Source: Cupriavidus pauculus (lineage in GTDB: Bacteria > Pseudomonadota > Gammaproteobacteria > Burkholderiales > Burkholderiaceae). From it: 64,000 nucleotides of DNA. The DNA is taken from the NCBI RefSeq assembly GCF_022179805.1, contig NZ_BPUO01000016.1, positions 1-64,000 on the forward strand, given 5' to 3'. Shown here piece by piece: positions 18,887 to 27,278 of the stretch (its first letter is position 1; the number at the start of each line of letters is the position of its first letter). The notes beneath the pieces are model-generated. The model worked only from the letters and a program-made list of their open reading frames with translations, ran no database searches and was not told where the DNA came from. The translations under genes were made by a program, and so were the position numbers.

Positions 18887-20155
18887 ATGCGTGAAATAAA
18901 GTACCAGACAGGAATCATCGATCCGCTGAACAAGGCGCTGGGTCGTCTGGAGGCGCCGCTGGCACCCGCCGAGGCCGGTCAGCCGGGCTGGCAACTGCTG
19001 CGCGAGGAACTGAGCCTGCCGGCGGCGGTGCTGTACGAAGATCGACTCGTGCACAACCTGCAGTGGATGCGCAATTTCATGGGCGAATACGGCGTGCAGC
19101 TGGCGCCACATGGCAAGACGACCATGGCGCCCAAGCTGTTTGCCCGGCAACTGGCCGAGGGCGCGTGGGGCATCACGCTGGCCACTGCGCAACAAACCGC
19201 GGCAGCGGCCGCGCATGGCGTGAAGCGGGTGCTGATGGCCAACCAGCTGGTGGGCCGCCGCAACATGGAGATCGTTGCCGATCTGCTGCGCGATCCGGGC
19301 TTCGAATTTTTCACGCTGGTGGATTCCGCCGCGCTGGTGGACCAGCTTGGCGCGTACTTCCGCGAGCGCGGCCAGACGCTGCAGGTGCTGCTGGAACTGG
19401 GCGTGACGGGCGGCCGCACCGGCGTGCGCGACGCCGCGCAGCAGGCCGATGTGCTGGACGCGTTGTCGCGCTGGCCCGACGCGTTGTCGCTGGCCGGCGT
19501 GGAGATCTATGAAGGCGTGCTGCAGGAAGAGGCCGATATCCGCCAGTTCCTGCGCCGCACCGTGGCCGTGACGCGCGAACTGGCCGCCGCCGGCCGCTTC
19601 GGGCGCAGTCCGGTGGTGATGTCGGGCGCGGGATCGGCCTGGTACGACGTGGTGGCCGAGGAATTCGCGCGCACCGATATCGGCGCACCGATCGATATCG
19701 TGCTGCGGCCCGGTTGCTACCTGACCCACGACGTGGGCATCTATCGCGCGGCGCAGGAGCGTATCCTGTCCAGCAATCCCGTGGCGCAGAAGATGCGCGA
19801 AGGGCTGCTGCCGGCGTTGCAGCTCTGGGCCTACGTGCAGTCGATTCCCGAGGCGCGCCGCGCCATCATCGGCCTGGGCAAGCGTGACGCGGCGTTCGAC
19901 GCGGGCATGCCGATCCCGGCGCAGCTGTACCGGCCGGGCACGGAAGCCCCGGTGGCGGTGCCGGCCGGCTGGAAGGTGACCGGCATGATGGACCAGCATG
20001 CGTACCTGGAGATCGACGCTGGCGACGACGTGCGGGTCGGCGATATGATTGCCTTTGATATCTCGCATCCCTGCCTGACGTTCGACAAGTGGCGCCACAT
20101 CCCCGTGCTGGACAGCCAGTTGCGCGTCATCGACATCGTGCAGACGTACTTCTGA
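18887..20155 (+). CDS. PLP-dependent amino acid deaminase, D-serine dehydratase/D-glucosaminate dehydratase-like (fold type III)
   Basis: A 422-residue enzyme of the DSD1/D-threonine aldolase-like, alanine-racemase-fold group. The PLP lysine is Lys77 in PHGKTTMAPK, and the C-terminal pair His394/Cys396 in SHPCLTF matches the zinc site of D-serine dehydratases. Such enzymes eliminate water and ammonia from D-hydroxyamino acids. I chose the ATG at 18887 with GGGTGAT upstream; earlier GTG/ATG codons at 18875 and 18878 are possible. It is followed by KDG kinase and KDPG aldolase, which points to D-glucosaminate, whose dehydration gives KDG, rather than D-serine (inference). Confidence 0.85.
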   Translation: MREIKYQTGIIDPLNKALGRLEAPLAPAEAGQPGWQLLREELSLPAAVLYEDRLVHNLQWMRNFMGEYGVQLAPHGKTTMAPKLFARQLAEGAWGITLATAQQTAAAAAHGVKRVLMANQLVGRRNMEIVADLLRDPGFEFFTLVDSAALVDQLGAYFRERGQTLQVLLELGVTGGRTGVRDAAQQADVLDALSRWPDALSLAGVEIYEGVLQEEADIRQFLRRTVAVTRELAAAGRFGRSPVVMSGAGSAWYDVVAEEFARTDIGAPIDIVLRPGCYLTHDVGIYRAAQERILSSNPVAQKMREGLLPALQLWAYVQSIPEARRAIIGLGKRDAAFDAGMPIPAQLYRPGTEAPVAVPAGWKVTGMMDQHAYLEIDAGDDVRVGDMIAFDISHPCLTFDKWRHIPVLDSQLRVIDIVQTYF

Positions 20156-20170
20156 GAGAGGCGCGCATTC

Positions 20171-21106
20171 ATGAGTATCGATATCCTTGCCTACGGCGAG
20201 CCGCTGGTCGAATTCAACCAGCAGCCCGATGATTCCGCCCGCTACCTGCAGGGTTTTGGCGGCGACACTTCAAACTTTGCGATTGCGGCAGCGCGCCAAG
20301 GCGCGAGCACCGGCTACGTCAGCGCGGTGGGTGCCGACAGCTTTGGCGAGCGGCTGCTGGCGCTGTGGACGCACGAGCGCGTGGATACGCGCCATGTGAG
20401 CATCAATGCCGCGGCGCCCACCGGCGTGTACTTCGTCTCGCACGACAGCCACGGCCACCGCTTCGACTATCTGCGCGAAGGCTCGGCGGCCAGCCGGTAT
20501 CACCACGAGCAACTGCCGCTGCAGGCCATCGCGCAGGCGCGTTACCTGCATCTGTCCGGCATCAGCCTGGCCATCAGCACATCGGCTTGCGATGCCGGGC
20601 TGGCGGCGATGGAGCATGCGCGCAAGGCCGGCGTGCAGGTGTCGCTCGACACCAACCTGCGGCTGCGGCTGTGGTCGCTGGCCCGGGCGCGCGGCATCAT
20701 GCGCGAGGCATTCTCGCTGACCGACATCTGCCTGCCGAGCTGGGACGACATCACGGTGCTGACCGGGCTCGACGACCGCGACGCGATCGTGGACTACCTG
20801 CTGTCATGCGGCGTGAGCATCGTGGCGCTGAAGCTGGGCGAGGAGGGCAGCTATGTGGCCACGCCCGAATCGCGCGCGCTGGTGGAGCCGTATCCGGTGC
20901 GCCCGCTCGACGCCACCGGTGCGGGCGACTGCTTTGGCGGCAGTTTCATCGCACGGCTGGCCGCCGGTGCCAATCCGTTCGAGGCGGCGCGCTATGCCAA
21001 CGTGGCGGCGGCGCTGTCCACCACCGGCTATGGCGCGGTGGCGCCGATTCCTACTGCCGAAACCGTCCTGGCCCGCCTGGAGCGAGGCGTTTCGGTGATT
21101 GCCTGA
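20171..21106 (+). CDS. kdgK: 2-dehydro-3-deoxygluconokinase (PfkB family)
   Basis: A 311-residue PfkB-type sugar kinase that phosphorylates 2-keto-3-deoxygluconate to KDPG. The N-terminal GFGGDTSNFA at 28-37 and the C-terminal DATGAGDCF at 247-255, with Asp253 as catalytic base, are the two PfkB signatures. SLDTNLRLRLW at 158-168 is typical of KDG kinases. It starts 15 bases after the deaminase gene, with GAGAGG just upstream. With eda it completes the lower Entner-Doudoroff steps. Confidence 0.92.
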   Translation: MSIDILAYGEPLVEFNQQPDDSARYLQGFGGDTSNFAIAAARQGASTGYVSAVGADSFGERLLALWTHERVDTRHVSINAAAPTGVYFVSHDSHGHRFDYLREGSAASRYHHEQLPLQAIAQARYLHLSGISLAISTSACDAGLAAMEHARKAGVQVSLDTNLRLRLWSLARARGIMREAFSLTDICLPSWDDITVLTGLDDRDAIVDYLLSCGVSIVALKLGEEGSYVATPESRALVEPYPVRPLDATGAGDCFGGSFIARLAAGANPFEAARYANVAAALSTTGYGAVAPIPTAETVLARLERGVSVIA

Positions 21107-21164
21107 ACCGTGTGGGACGCTGGGCGTCCCAACGGTCGAGACCACGAATTTTCAGAAGACTGAC

Positions 21165-21815
21165 ATGCAAATCCAACCTTCTCCGCTGATCGAACGCCTG
21201 ACCAACGTGCCGGTGATTCCCGTGCTGGAATACCACTCGGTCGACGACGCGCTGCATATCAGTGAAGCGCTGGTGGCGGGCGGCCTGCCCATGCTGGAAA
21301 TCACGCTGCGTACGCCGGTGGCCCTGCAGGCGATGGAAGCTGTAGCCAAGGCGCTGCCGGAGGCCGTGGTCGGTGCCGGCACGGTGCTGACAGTCGAGCA
21401 ACTGCACGCGGTGCGCGATGTCGGCGCCCAGTTCGCCGTGTCGCCGGGGCTGACCCAGAAGCTGGCCGATGGCGCCCGCAATGCCGGCATTTCGCTGCTG
21501 CCGGGCGTGGCCACGGCCAGCGAGGCGATGTTCGCGCTCGAATGCGGGTTTTCGTTCCTGAAGTTCTTCCCGGCCGAGGCGGCGGGTGGCGTGCCGATGC
21601 TGAAGTCGCTGCATGGCCCGCTGTCGCAGCTGAAGTTCTGTCCCACGGGCGGTATTGATCTGGCCCGCGCAGCCAACTACCTGGCGCTGCCGAACGTGGT
21701 GTGCGTGGGCGGATCGTGGGTGGTGCCCAAGGATGCGGTGGCGGCCAAGGACTGGGGGCGCATCCGCAAGCTCGCCGAGGAAGCTGCGCAACTGCGTGGT
21801 CAACCGCGCAAGTAA
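21165..21815 (+). CDS. eda: KDPG aldolase (2-dehydro-3-deoxy-phosphogluconate aldolase)
   Basis: A 216-residue class I aldolase that splits KDPG to pyruvate and glyceraldehyde 3-phosphate. Glu45 and Arg49 in EITLRT and Schiff-base Lys133 in FLKFFPAE occupy the positions known for the E. coli enzyme. KFCPTGGI is the phosphate-binding segment. The frame is open back to 21099, overlapping kdgK, but the ATG at 21165 gives the family-standard N-terminus. It ends the plus-strand operon and is followed by a strong terminator. Confidence 0.95.
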   Translation: MQIQPSPLIERLTNVPVIPVLEYHSVDDALHISEALVAGGLPMLEITLRTPVALQAMEAVAKALPEAVVGAGTVLTVEQLHAVRDVGAQFAVSPGLTQKLADGARNAGISLLPGVATASEAMFALECGFSFLKFFPAEAAGGVPMLKSLHGPLSQLKFCPTGGIDLARAANYLALPNVVCVGGSWVVPKDAVAAKDWGRIRKLAEEAAQLRGQPRK

Positions 21816-21881
21816 GGGCAAGTAAGAGCGAGTAAGAATTACAATTTTCCGTCCGGATGACATCCCGGATGGAGAGTCACA

Positions 21882-21920
21882 AAAGCACAAAGGGCGCGAT
21901 GGGCGCCCTTTGTGCTTTGT
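21882..21920. terminator. Strong hairpin terminator after eda
   Basis: A perfect 16-bp stem (AAAGCACAAAGGGCGC with its complement) and a five-base loop end in a T-rich tract. The A-rich left arm gives a T run on the other strand too, so it can also serve the convergent entericidin-like gene. Confidence 0.92.
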
Positions 21921-21951
21921 CTAGCCGCGATTGCGGAAGATCAGCTGGAGA

Positions 21952-22083
21952 TTACTTGGATTTCTCGGCCGAGTTTTCCAGTTTCTGTCCGCCCTTCTGC
22001 ACATCCTGGCCAAGACCGGACATCGTGTTGCAACCTGCGAGCAGCGAGGCAACCAGTACACACCAGATCCATCCTTTTTTCAT
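21952..22083 (-). CDS. Entericidin-like small lipoprotein
   Basis: A 43-residue peptide beginning MKKGWIWCVLVASLLAGCN, with a lipobox LLAGC so that the mature lipoprotein starts at Cys18. The short polar tail (GLGQDVQKGGQKLENSAEK) is typical of the EcnA/EcnB family of cell-envelope antidote/toxin lipoproteins, which are widespread in proteobacteria; most members have no proven role. GAGCC with AGGAG-like bases lies just upstream of the ATG. Confidence 0.88.
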   Translation of the reverse strand: MKKGWIWCVLVASLLAGCNTMSGLGQDVQKGGQKLENSAEKSK

Positions 22084-22112
22084 CAGAGGCTCCTTTCAGG
22101 GACAGTAGGAAG

Positions 22113-22190
22113 TGGGCACATTTTATCGTCGCCCCAACCTCCGTCGATGCAGGATATGTGCCCATTTGTCAGTACGACAATGTCTGACAG
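22113..22190. promoter_or_regulatory. Inverted repeats upstream of the entericidin-like gene
   Basis: A 9-bp inverted repeat TGGGCACAT (22113-22121) / ATGTGCCCA (22156-22164) is followed by TGTCAG (22167-22172) / CTGACA (22184-22189). They could be a regulator site or an end-of-transcript structure for the upstream EAL gene. No function can be assigned. Confidence 0.3.
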
Positions 22191-22198
22191 GCAGCGTC

Positions 22199-23536
22199 CT
22201 AACCCTTCAGTAGAAGGCGGGCGCGCTGGGCAATCGCGGCGTGGGTTTGCAGCAGCCATGGCGCAGGGAAGGGCTGGGCTAGCAGGAAGCCCTGCATCGT
22301 GTCGCACTGCCAGCCGCGCACGACGTCGAGCTGGGCTTGTGTCTCGATGCCCTTGACGCAGACGCCCACACCTTGCCCCTTGGCCCATTTGCAAGCGTTG
22401 CGCAGGCTCGTCGCCATATCGGGCTTCTGGCTGGCATGGCCGAGATGGCGCGCATCGAGCGTGACCATGTCTGGCCGCACCAGCGCCAGGGCCTTCCGGC
22501 TGGCACCGGCGTCGGTGAAATCGGCCAGGGCGATATCCACGCCGCCGTCGCGCAGGCGCTGGGCCTTGTCGGTGGTTTCCATGGCATCGGGGACGATGTC
22601 GACGGGCACCTCGACGCAGATCTGTCCGGCGCCGACGTGATGGTGATCGATGGCGCGACGCAGCATGCAGATCGTGTCGTCCGCCTGCATCTGCGAACTG
22701 GTGGCCAGCAGCGTAAATTGCAGCGGCCCCAACGGTGCGGCTTCGCGCATCAGTTGCAGCAACTGGTGCAGGGTCCAGCCGCCGATGGCATTCATCAGCC
22801 CGAGCGCCTCGGCGACCGGCAGGAAGTCTTGCGGCGCCACGCGGCCCAGCACCGGATGCTGCCAGCGCAGCCGCACCGTGTAGGCGGTGATCGCGGCGGT
22901 GGCCATCGAGGCGCGGGGCTGCAACTGCAGGCTCAGTTCGCCACGCTCGATCGCACTGGGCAATGCCGCCAGCAACGTGGCCATGCGCGGCGTGGACGGC
23001 CGGCTGGCCGTGCCGATGCCTGCGCCGCCGCGCCGGTTCACCTGGAGCATTGCGTCGAACGCCTGCTGCAGCAGCCGTTCCGTGCCGGTATCGTGCAGGT
23101 CCACGGCGCTGCCGATGCTGCACGAAAGAAAGGCTTCGTAGCCGTCGACCTGGAATGGCCGATTGAGCGCGGCGGCAATGGCCTGGCTCAACGCATGGGC
23201 GTTTTCCGCGCCTTCGGGCAGCACGCAGGCCACGCCAAGATCCGCCGGCCCGAGCCATTGCATGGCCACCGGCATCGATGCCACTGTGGTGACGCGTGTC
23301 TTGACGTGGGCGCGCAACTGGTGCGCGCGCTGCGGGCCGATGCTGTCGCAGGTGTGGGCAAAGCGGTCGAGCCGCACCACCAGCACGGCCAGCAGCAGCG
23401 CGGCGCCGAAATGGGCGCGATGTTCTTCCAGCGCGGCCAGAAAGGACACCGGCTGGAGGGCGGTGGTTGGTGCGTCGGCAGGTGACCCACTGTCACCGAC
23501 CCCTGGAGCTGGCGTGTCGTTGGTGTCAGGATCCAT
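22199..23536 (-). CDS. Degenerate GGDEF-EAL protein, probably catalytically inactive
   Basis: A 445-residue protein. About residues 40-170 resemble a GGDEF domain (VVRLDRF...CDSIGPQ) but carry no GGDEF signature. About residues 190-440 resemble an EAL domain. Key EAL positions are lost: the EAL motif reads YTVRLRW (219-225), the metal-binding DDFGTG reads ADFTDAG, and the AEGVET-type motif reads VKGIET. It should therefore neither make nor cleave cyclic di-GMP, and may bind it or a protein partner instead. No membrane segment or sensor domain is evident apart from a short hydrophobic patch near 44-54. It stands alone. Confidence 0.8.
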   Translation of the reverse strand: MDPDTNDTPAPGVGDSGSPADAPTTALQPVSFLAALEEHRAHFGAALLLAVLVVRLDRFAHTCDSIGPQRAHQLRAHVKTRVTTVASMPVAMQWLGPADLGVACVLPEGAENAHALSQAIAAALNRPFQVDGYEAFLSCSIGSAVDLHDTGTERLLQQAFDAMLQVNRRGGAGIGTASRPSTPRMATLLAALPSAIERGELSLQLQPRASMATAAITAYTVRLRWQHPVLGRVAPQDFLPVAEALGLMNAIGGWTLHQLLQLMREAAPLGPLQFTLLATSSQMQADDTICMLRRAIDHHHVGAGQICVEVPVDIVPDAMETTDKAQRLRDGGVDIALADFTDAGASRKALALVRPDMVTLDARHLGHASQKPDMATSLRNACKWAKGQGVGVCVKGIETQAQLDVVRGWQCDTMQGFLLAQPFPAPWLLQTHAAIAQRARLLLKG

Positions 23537-23882
23537 CGATTAACCGTGCTGGCAGCGATTTCATGTCTGCATTGGCCGCCCGCGATACCCGGACTGCATT
23601 CCCGTTCAAGCGTGATTCGGCGCGCTCTAGCTGGCGCGACTCGTTTTCAGTTGTTGCAGTGCGACTATGTAGTAGTACGTAGTTGTCAAGTCGCACAGGT
23701 CAGATCATACGGCAGCCACAGACAATTTCGTTAAACGACTATGTCGACGTGGCGCGGGCGTCGCTCGTGTTTGATTTCAAACAACGCTCTGTCTTGTCGC
23801 CACGATTGTCGTCTTGACCACCGGGCGCCAATGACGATAGGGCGGGTTGCAATGCTGGGTGCAATGCCGTGATTCACCAATG
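23537..23882. other. Intergenic region upstream of the EAL-like gene
   Basis: No gene is seen. It contains a 9-bp direct repeat CGACTATGT at 23662-23670 and 23736-23744 (74 bases apart) and an inverted pair GCGACT/AGTCGC at 23661-23666 and 23689-23694. On the minus strand TTGACA (23684-23689) could be a -35 box for the EAL-like gene, but no good -10 follows. Confidence 0.4.
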
Positions 23883-23909
23883 AAAAACGGGCGCCGTAGC
23901 GCCCGTCTT
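23883..23909 (-). terminator. Terminator of the CNNM/CorC gene
   Basis: An 8-bp stem ACGGGCGC/GCGCCCGT with a CGTA loop; read on the minus strand it ends in TTTTT. It lies 33 bases after the stop codon at 23942. Confidence 0.85.
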
Positions 23910-23941
23910 GCTGGGATTCAACCTGTTGCTCAACCCACTAC

Positions 23942-25255
23942 TCAGCCCGTGGTGTCTGCCTCCGGGCCATCCTCCGGCGGCACGCGCGATGCCAGCACCT
24001 TGTCGATGCGCTTGCCGTCCATGTCGATGATCTCGAACTTCCAGTTTTCCCACCGCACCGTATCGGCGGTCTGCGGCAGCCGGCCCAGCAACAGCAGCAG
24101 CATGCCGGACAGCGTGTGGTAGCGCTCCTTGTCTTCCTCTGGTACGGCGCGCAGGCCCGTGCGGTCCTTGAGCTCGGGAATCGGAATCAGGCCGTCCAGC
24201 AGCCAGGAACCGTCGTCGCGCTGCACCGCCCACTCCTCGCCAGCCGTCTCGGTCTTGAACTCGCCGGTAATCGCCTCGATCAGGTCCTGCAGCGTCACCA
24301 GGCCCAGCACTTCGCCGTATTCATCGATGACAAAGGCGATCTGGCCGCCCGACGAGCGGAAGTTTTCCAGCAGTTCCATGCCGGTGACACTCTCCGGCAC
24401 GAATACGGCGGCCTGCAGCACCGCCGTCAGGTCGGCTTTCTCGCCACGCAGGCGGCGGGCGAGCAACTGGCGTGCGCTGACCACGCCAAGGATGTCGTGC
24501 ATGCCGCCACGCACCACCGGAAACCGCGAATGGTCGGATGCCTCGATGCGGCGCAGGTTCTCTTCCTCGGTCAGTTCGATGTCGAGGTATGCCACGTCAC
24601 CGCGCGGCACCATCAGCGATGCCAGTTGGCGATCATCCAGCCGGAACACGTTGCGCACCATCGTGTGCTCGTGGTGCTCGATGACGCCCGCTTCCGAGCC
24701 TTCCACCAGCAGCGCGTGGATTTCTTCCTCGGTCACGGCCGGGCTGCGATTGGCGTCGACGCCCAGCAGGCGCAGCACCAGTCGCGTGGAGCCGGACAGC
24801 AGCTTGACGAACGGCGTGGAGGCAACGGCGAGAAACGAGATCGGACGCGCAGCCAGGCGGGCGATGGTCTCGGGCGCCATCTGGCCCAGCCGCTTGGGCA
24901 CCAGCTCGCCGAGCACGATCGAGAAATAGGTCAGGCCTGCCACGACGATGGCCGTGGCCATGTAGCCGGCAGTGGTGGTGGAAATGCCAAAGCCTTGCAG
25001 CCAGGTGGCAAGGGGCGCGGCCAGCGTGGACTCGCCGACCACGCCGTTGAGCACGCCGATGGACGTGATGCCGATCTGCACGGTGGACAGGAAGCGGGTC
25101 GGGTCTTCGCCCAGCTTTACGGCCGCTATTGCGCCGCGGTCACCGGCCTCGATCTGGCGTTGCAGGCGGGCCTTGCGGGCGGTCACCAGCGCGATTTCCG
25201 ACATGGCGAACAGACCGTTCAGCAAGATAAGCGCCAGCAGTATGGCTATTTCCAT
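23942..25255 (-). CDS. CNNM/CorC (hemolysin-related) membrane protein with CBS pair
   Basis: A 437-residue inner-membrane protein. An N-terminal DUF21/CNNM domain (about 1-190) has four hydrophobic segments and ALILLNGLFAMSEIALV. Two CBS domains cover about 205-340, and a C-terminal CorC_HlyC transporter-associated domain covers about 355-430 (LDGLIPIPELKDRTGL). The family is linked to Mg2+/Co2+ homeostasis. No partner gene is adjacent. Confidence 0.92.
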   Translation of the reverse strand: MEIAILLALILLNGLFAMSEIALVTARKARLQRQIEAGDRGAIAAVKLGEDPTRFLSTVQIGITSIGVLNGVVGESTLAAPLATWLQGFGISTTTAGYMATAIVVAGLTYFSIVLGELVPKRLGQMAPETIARLAARPISFLAVASTPFVKLLSGSTRLVLRLLGVDANRSPAVTEEEIHALLVEGSEAGVIEHHEHTMVRNVFRLDDRQLASLMVPRGDVAYLDIELTEEENLRRIEASDHSRFPVVRGGMHDILGVVSARQLLARRLRGEKADLTAVLQAAVFVPESVTGMELLENFRSSGGQIAFVIDEYGEVLGLVTLQDLIEAITGEFKTETAGEEWAVQRDDGSWLLDGLIPIPELKDRTGLRAVPEEDKERYHTLSGMLLLLLGRLPQTADTVRWENWKFEIIDMDGKRIDKVLASRVPPEDGPEADTTG

Positions 25256-25365
25256 CAGGGTGCGCGCCCTGTGCGCGCGGGAATTGAAAAATCAGAGCAT
25301 ACCATCCGCATGTGACGTTGCATCGCCGTAGTGGCGTCAACGTCACCTAGATGCATGTGCACGAA

Positions 25366-25713
25366 TCATGCCGTATGCGGCTTCACGTCGCGATCGATGG
25401 TGGCGCCGGCCTGTGCGCGGGCAATGCGCAAGGCGTAGTTGGCTTCCAGGCGGGTCCAGAACTCGGCCGTGGTGCCGAAGAAGCGGGCCAGCCGCAATGC
25501 GGTTTCCGGCGAAATGATGCGTTCGCGCCAGAGAATGCTCTCGATGCGCGTCACCGGCACCCGCAGCGCCACGGCCAGCGATCCCGCCGACAAGTCGTTG
25601 GGCGTCATGAATTCGTGCAGCAGCACGGCGACGGGCGCCACTGGCGCAAGGTCCACGCCGGTGGTCACGCTGCTGTAGTCCTCGCTTTCGAAGTCGTCTC
25701 GCTTGATGCTCAT
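25366..25713 (-). CDS. higA: HigA-type antitoxin (XRE family)
   Basis: A 115-residue HTH protein of the HigA/VapI family. HEFMTPNDLSAGSLAVALRVPVTRIESI (33-60) is the helix-turn-helix, followed by the family-typical ISPETALRLARFFGTTAEFW. It binds its own operator and neutralises the cognate HigB ribonuclease. Its ATG overlaps the stop of the toxin gene (ATGA). The upstream toxin is frameshifted, so this antitoxin may now be solitary. Confidence 0.92.
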   Translation of the reverse strand: MSIKRDDFESEDYSSVTTGVDLAPVAPVAVLLHEFMTPNDLSAGSLAVALRVPVTRIESILWRERIISPETALRLARFFGTTAEFWTRLEANYALRIARAQAGATIDRDVKPHTA

Positions 25714-26013
25714 GCCACTACCTCCGGCGGGCAATGGGCAATCTCCACGTCCCAGGCTTCGCCATCGACGTAGCGGAAGCGCACGTACCAGTCGCCCCGG
25801 ATCCGCACCCGCCATAGCGCGCGGCGGCGCCCCGGCGTCGGCTCGAAATTGTTGGTGGGCGCGGCCAGCAGGTCGGGCGCGGAGGATGCCGCGTCCAGCA
25901 TGGTGAGCTTGCGCAGGGCGCAGGGCGCCGGGCTGGATGCCGGCGGGCAGCGTGTGGACGTAGTGGCCGCAAAACACGGCGGCGGTGGTCTTGTTGGCGA
26001 TGGATCGGATCAC
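25710..26013 (-). pseudogene. higB: HigB-type toxin, frameshifted by a 7-bp tandem duplication
   Basis: From a GTG at 26011-26013 (GGGAG upstream) the frame reads VIRSIANKTTAAVF and on to GIQPGALR, the N-terminal half of a HigB/RelE-fold mRNA interferase. The C-terminal half, KLTMLDAASSAPDLL through GDWYVRFRYVDGEAWDVEIAHCPPE, is in another frame. At the junction the 7-mer GCGCAGG occurs twice in tandem (25911-25924). Removing one copy restores a single 98-residue ORF joined as GALR-KLTML, a normal family sequence. As written the toxin is truncated. A sequencing error or a reversible slippage event are alternatives. Confidence 0.85.
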
Positions 26014-26162
26014 GGTTTCAACTCCCTGATGGAACGAACAGGGCCATCGTAGGCAAGCATCGCGGCCAGTGGAATGCGACGATTCTGAAAGCTGGAGGGC
26101 GGGAGTCGGAATCGGCGTCATTACCTCCGAGGTAGTCGTATCGCCGCCGGCCCTGTGCTGTA

Positions 26163-27050
26163 ATGCGCCACATGGAAACGCTGACCCCTGCCTCCGAAGC
26201 TGCCCTCGACTTCCCTGGACTGTTGCGCTACTGGCGCGGCAAGCGCGGCTACAGCCAACTGGCACTGTCGCTGGCCGCCGGTGTCTCGCAACGCCATATC
26301 AGCTTCCTGGAATCGGGCCGCGCGCGGCCCAGCCGCGAGATGGTGCTGGCGCTGGCGGAGCGGCTTGGCGTGCCGCTGCGGCAGCGCAACCGGCTGCTGC
26401 TGGCCAGCGGCTACGCGCCGGCCTACAGCGAGAACACGCTGGCGGCACCCGCGATGCAGATGGTGCGCCATGCGATCTCGCTGATCCTGGCCAAGCAGGA
26501 ACCCTATCCGGCCGTGGTGCTCGACCGCTTCTGGCACCTGATCGAAGCCAACGACGCCTATTGCCTCATGCTGGATGCCCTGATGGGCAGCCGCCGGCCC
26601 GCCACGCTGGAAGGCGAGGGCGGCCGGATCAACCTGATGCTGGCCGTGTTCGATCCCAATGGCCTGTGGCCCCTGATCGAGAACGCGCGGCAGGTGGGGC
26701 GCTACCTGTTGCGCCGCGTGTGGCAGGAGCTGCAGGTACACGCCCACGACCAGACCGCGCGCGAGATCTTCAGCCGGATCGCGGCCTGGCATCCGGACAT
26801 GGTGGGGCCGGGCGGCGTGCTGCTGGTGGAGGACGATCCCGCCGAGGGCTCGCCGCCGCCCGTGCTGCCCGTGGTCGTGCACGCCGGACGCTTTCGCGCC
26901 TCGCTGTTTTCCACGCTGACCACGCTGGGTAATCCGCAGGACGTCACGCTGCAGGAACTGCGCATCGAGTGCTTCTATCCGGCCGATGACGCCACGAAGC
27001 ACCTGTTCGAGGCGATGGCGGCGGCGCCGACCACTCCCTCGAAATGGTAG
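26163..27050 (+). CDS. XRE-family regulator with MmyB-like ligand-binding domain
   Basis: A 295-residue regulator. The N-terminal HTH_3 domain (about 18-75) has RGYSQLALSLAAGVSQRHISFLESGRARPS-type sequence, and the remainder is the MmyB-like domain (PYPAVVLDRFWHLIEANDAY, about 113-280), a PAS-like fold reported to bind fatty acids or other small ligands. The start is ATG at 26163 or the ATG at 26172. Such regulators often act on the neighbouring oxidoreductase gene, but none is adjacent here, so its target is not evident. Confidence 0.88.
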   Translation: MRHMETLTPASEAALDFPGLLRYWRGKRGYSQLALSLAAGVSQRHISFLESGRARPSREMVLALAERLGVPLRQRNRLLLASGYAPAYSENTLAAPAMQMVRHAISLILAKQEPYPAVVLDRFWHLIEANDAYCLMLDALMGSRRPATLEGEGGRINLMLAVFDPNGLWPLIENARQVGRYLLRRVWQELQVHAHDQTAREIFSRIAAWHPDMVGPGGVLLVEDDPAEGSPPPVLPVVVHAGRFRASLFSTLTTLGNPQDVTLQELRIECFYPADDATKHLFEAMAAAPTTPSKW

Positions 27051-27122
27051 TTCGGCCAAAAAAGAACAGTCGTGCTAACATCGCCGGGCCGTTGTGGACT
27101 TGATCCGCAACGGCATCGTTAC

Positions 27123-27278
27123 GTCTTCAGGGCGGGGTGAAAGTCCCCACCGGCGGTATGTGGCAACTGTCCCCAGGACAGGGGCGCCACGAGCCCGCGA
27201 GCGCCCGCACTTGTGTGCGGGGTCAGCAGACCTGGTGAGAAGCCAGGGCCGACGGTCATAGTCCGGATGAAAGAAGAT
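27123..27278 (+). ncRNA. FMN riboswitch (RFN element)
   Basis: The conserved RFN core is present in order: AGGGCGGGGTGAAAGTCCCC, ACCGGCGGTA, AGCCCGCGAGCGC, GGTCAGCAGACCTGGTGAGA, AGCCAGGGCCGACGGTCATA, GTCCGGATGAAAGAAGA. The closing helix P1 pairs GTCTTC (27123-27128) with GAAGAT (27273-27278). It binds FMN and represses the downstream ribB gene. Confidence 0.97.
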
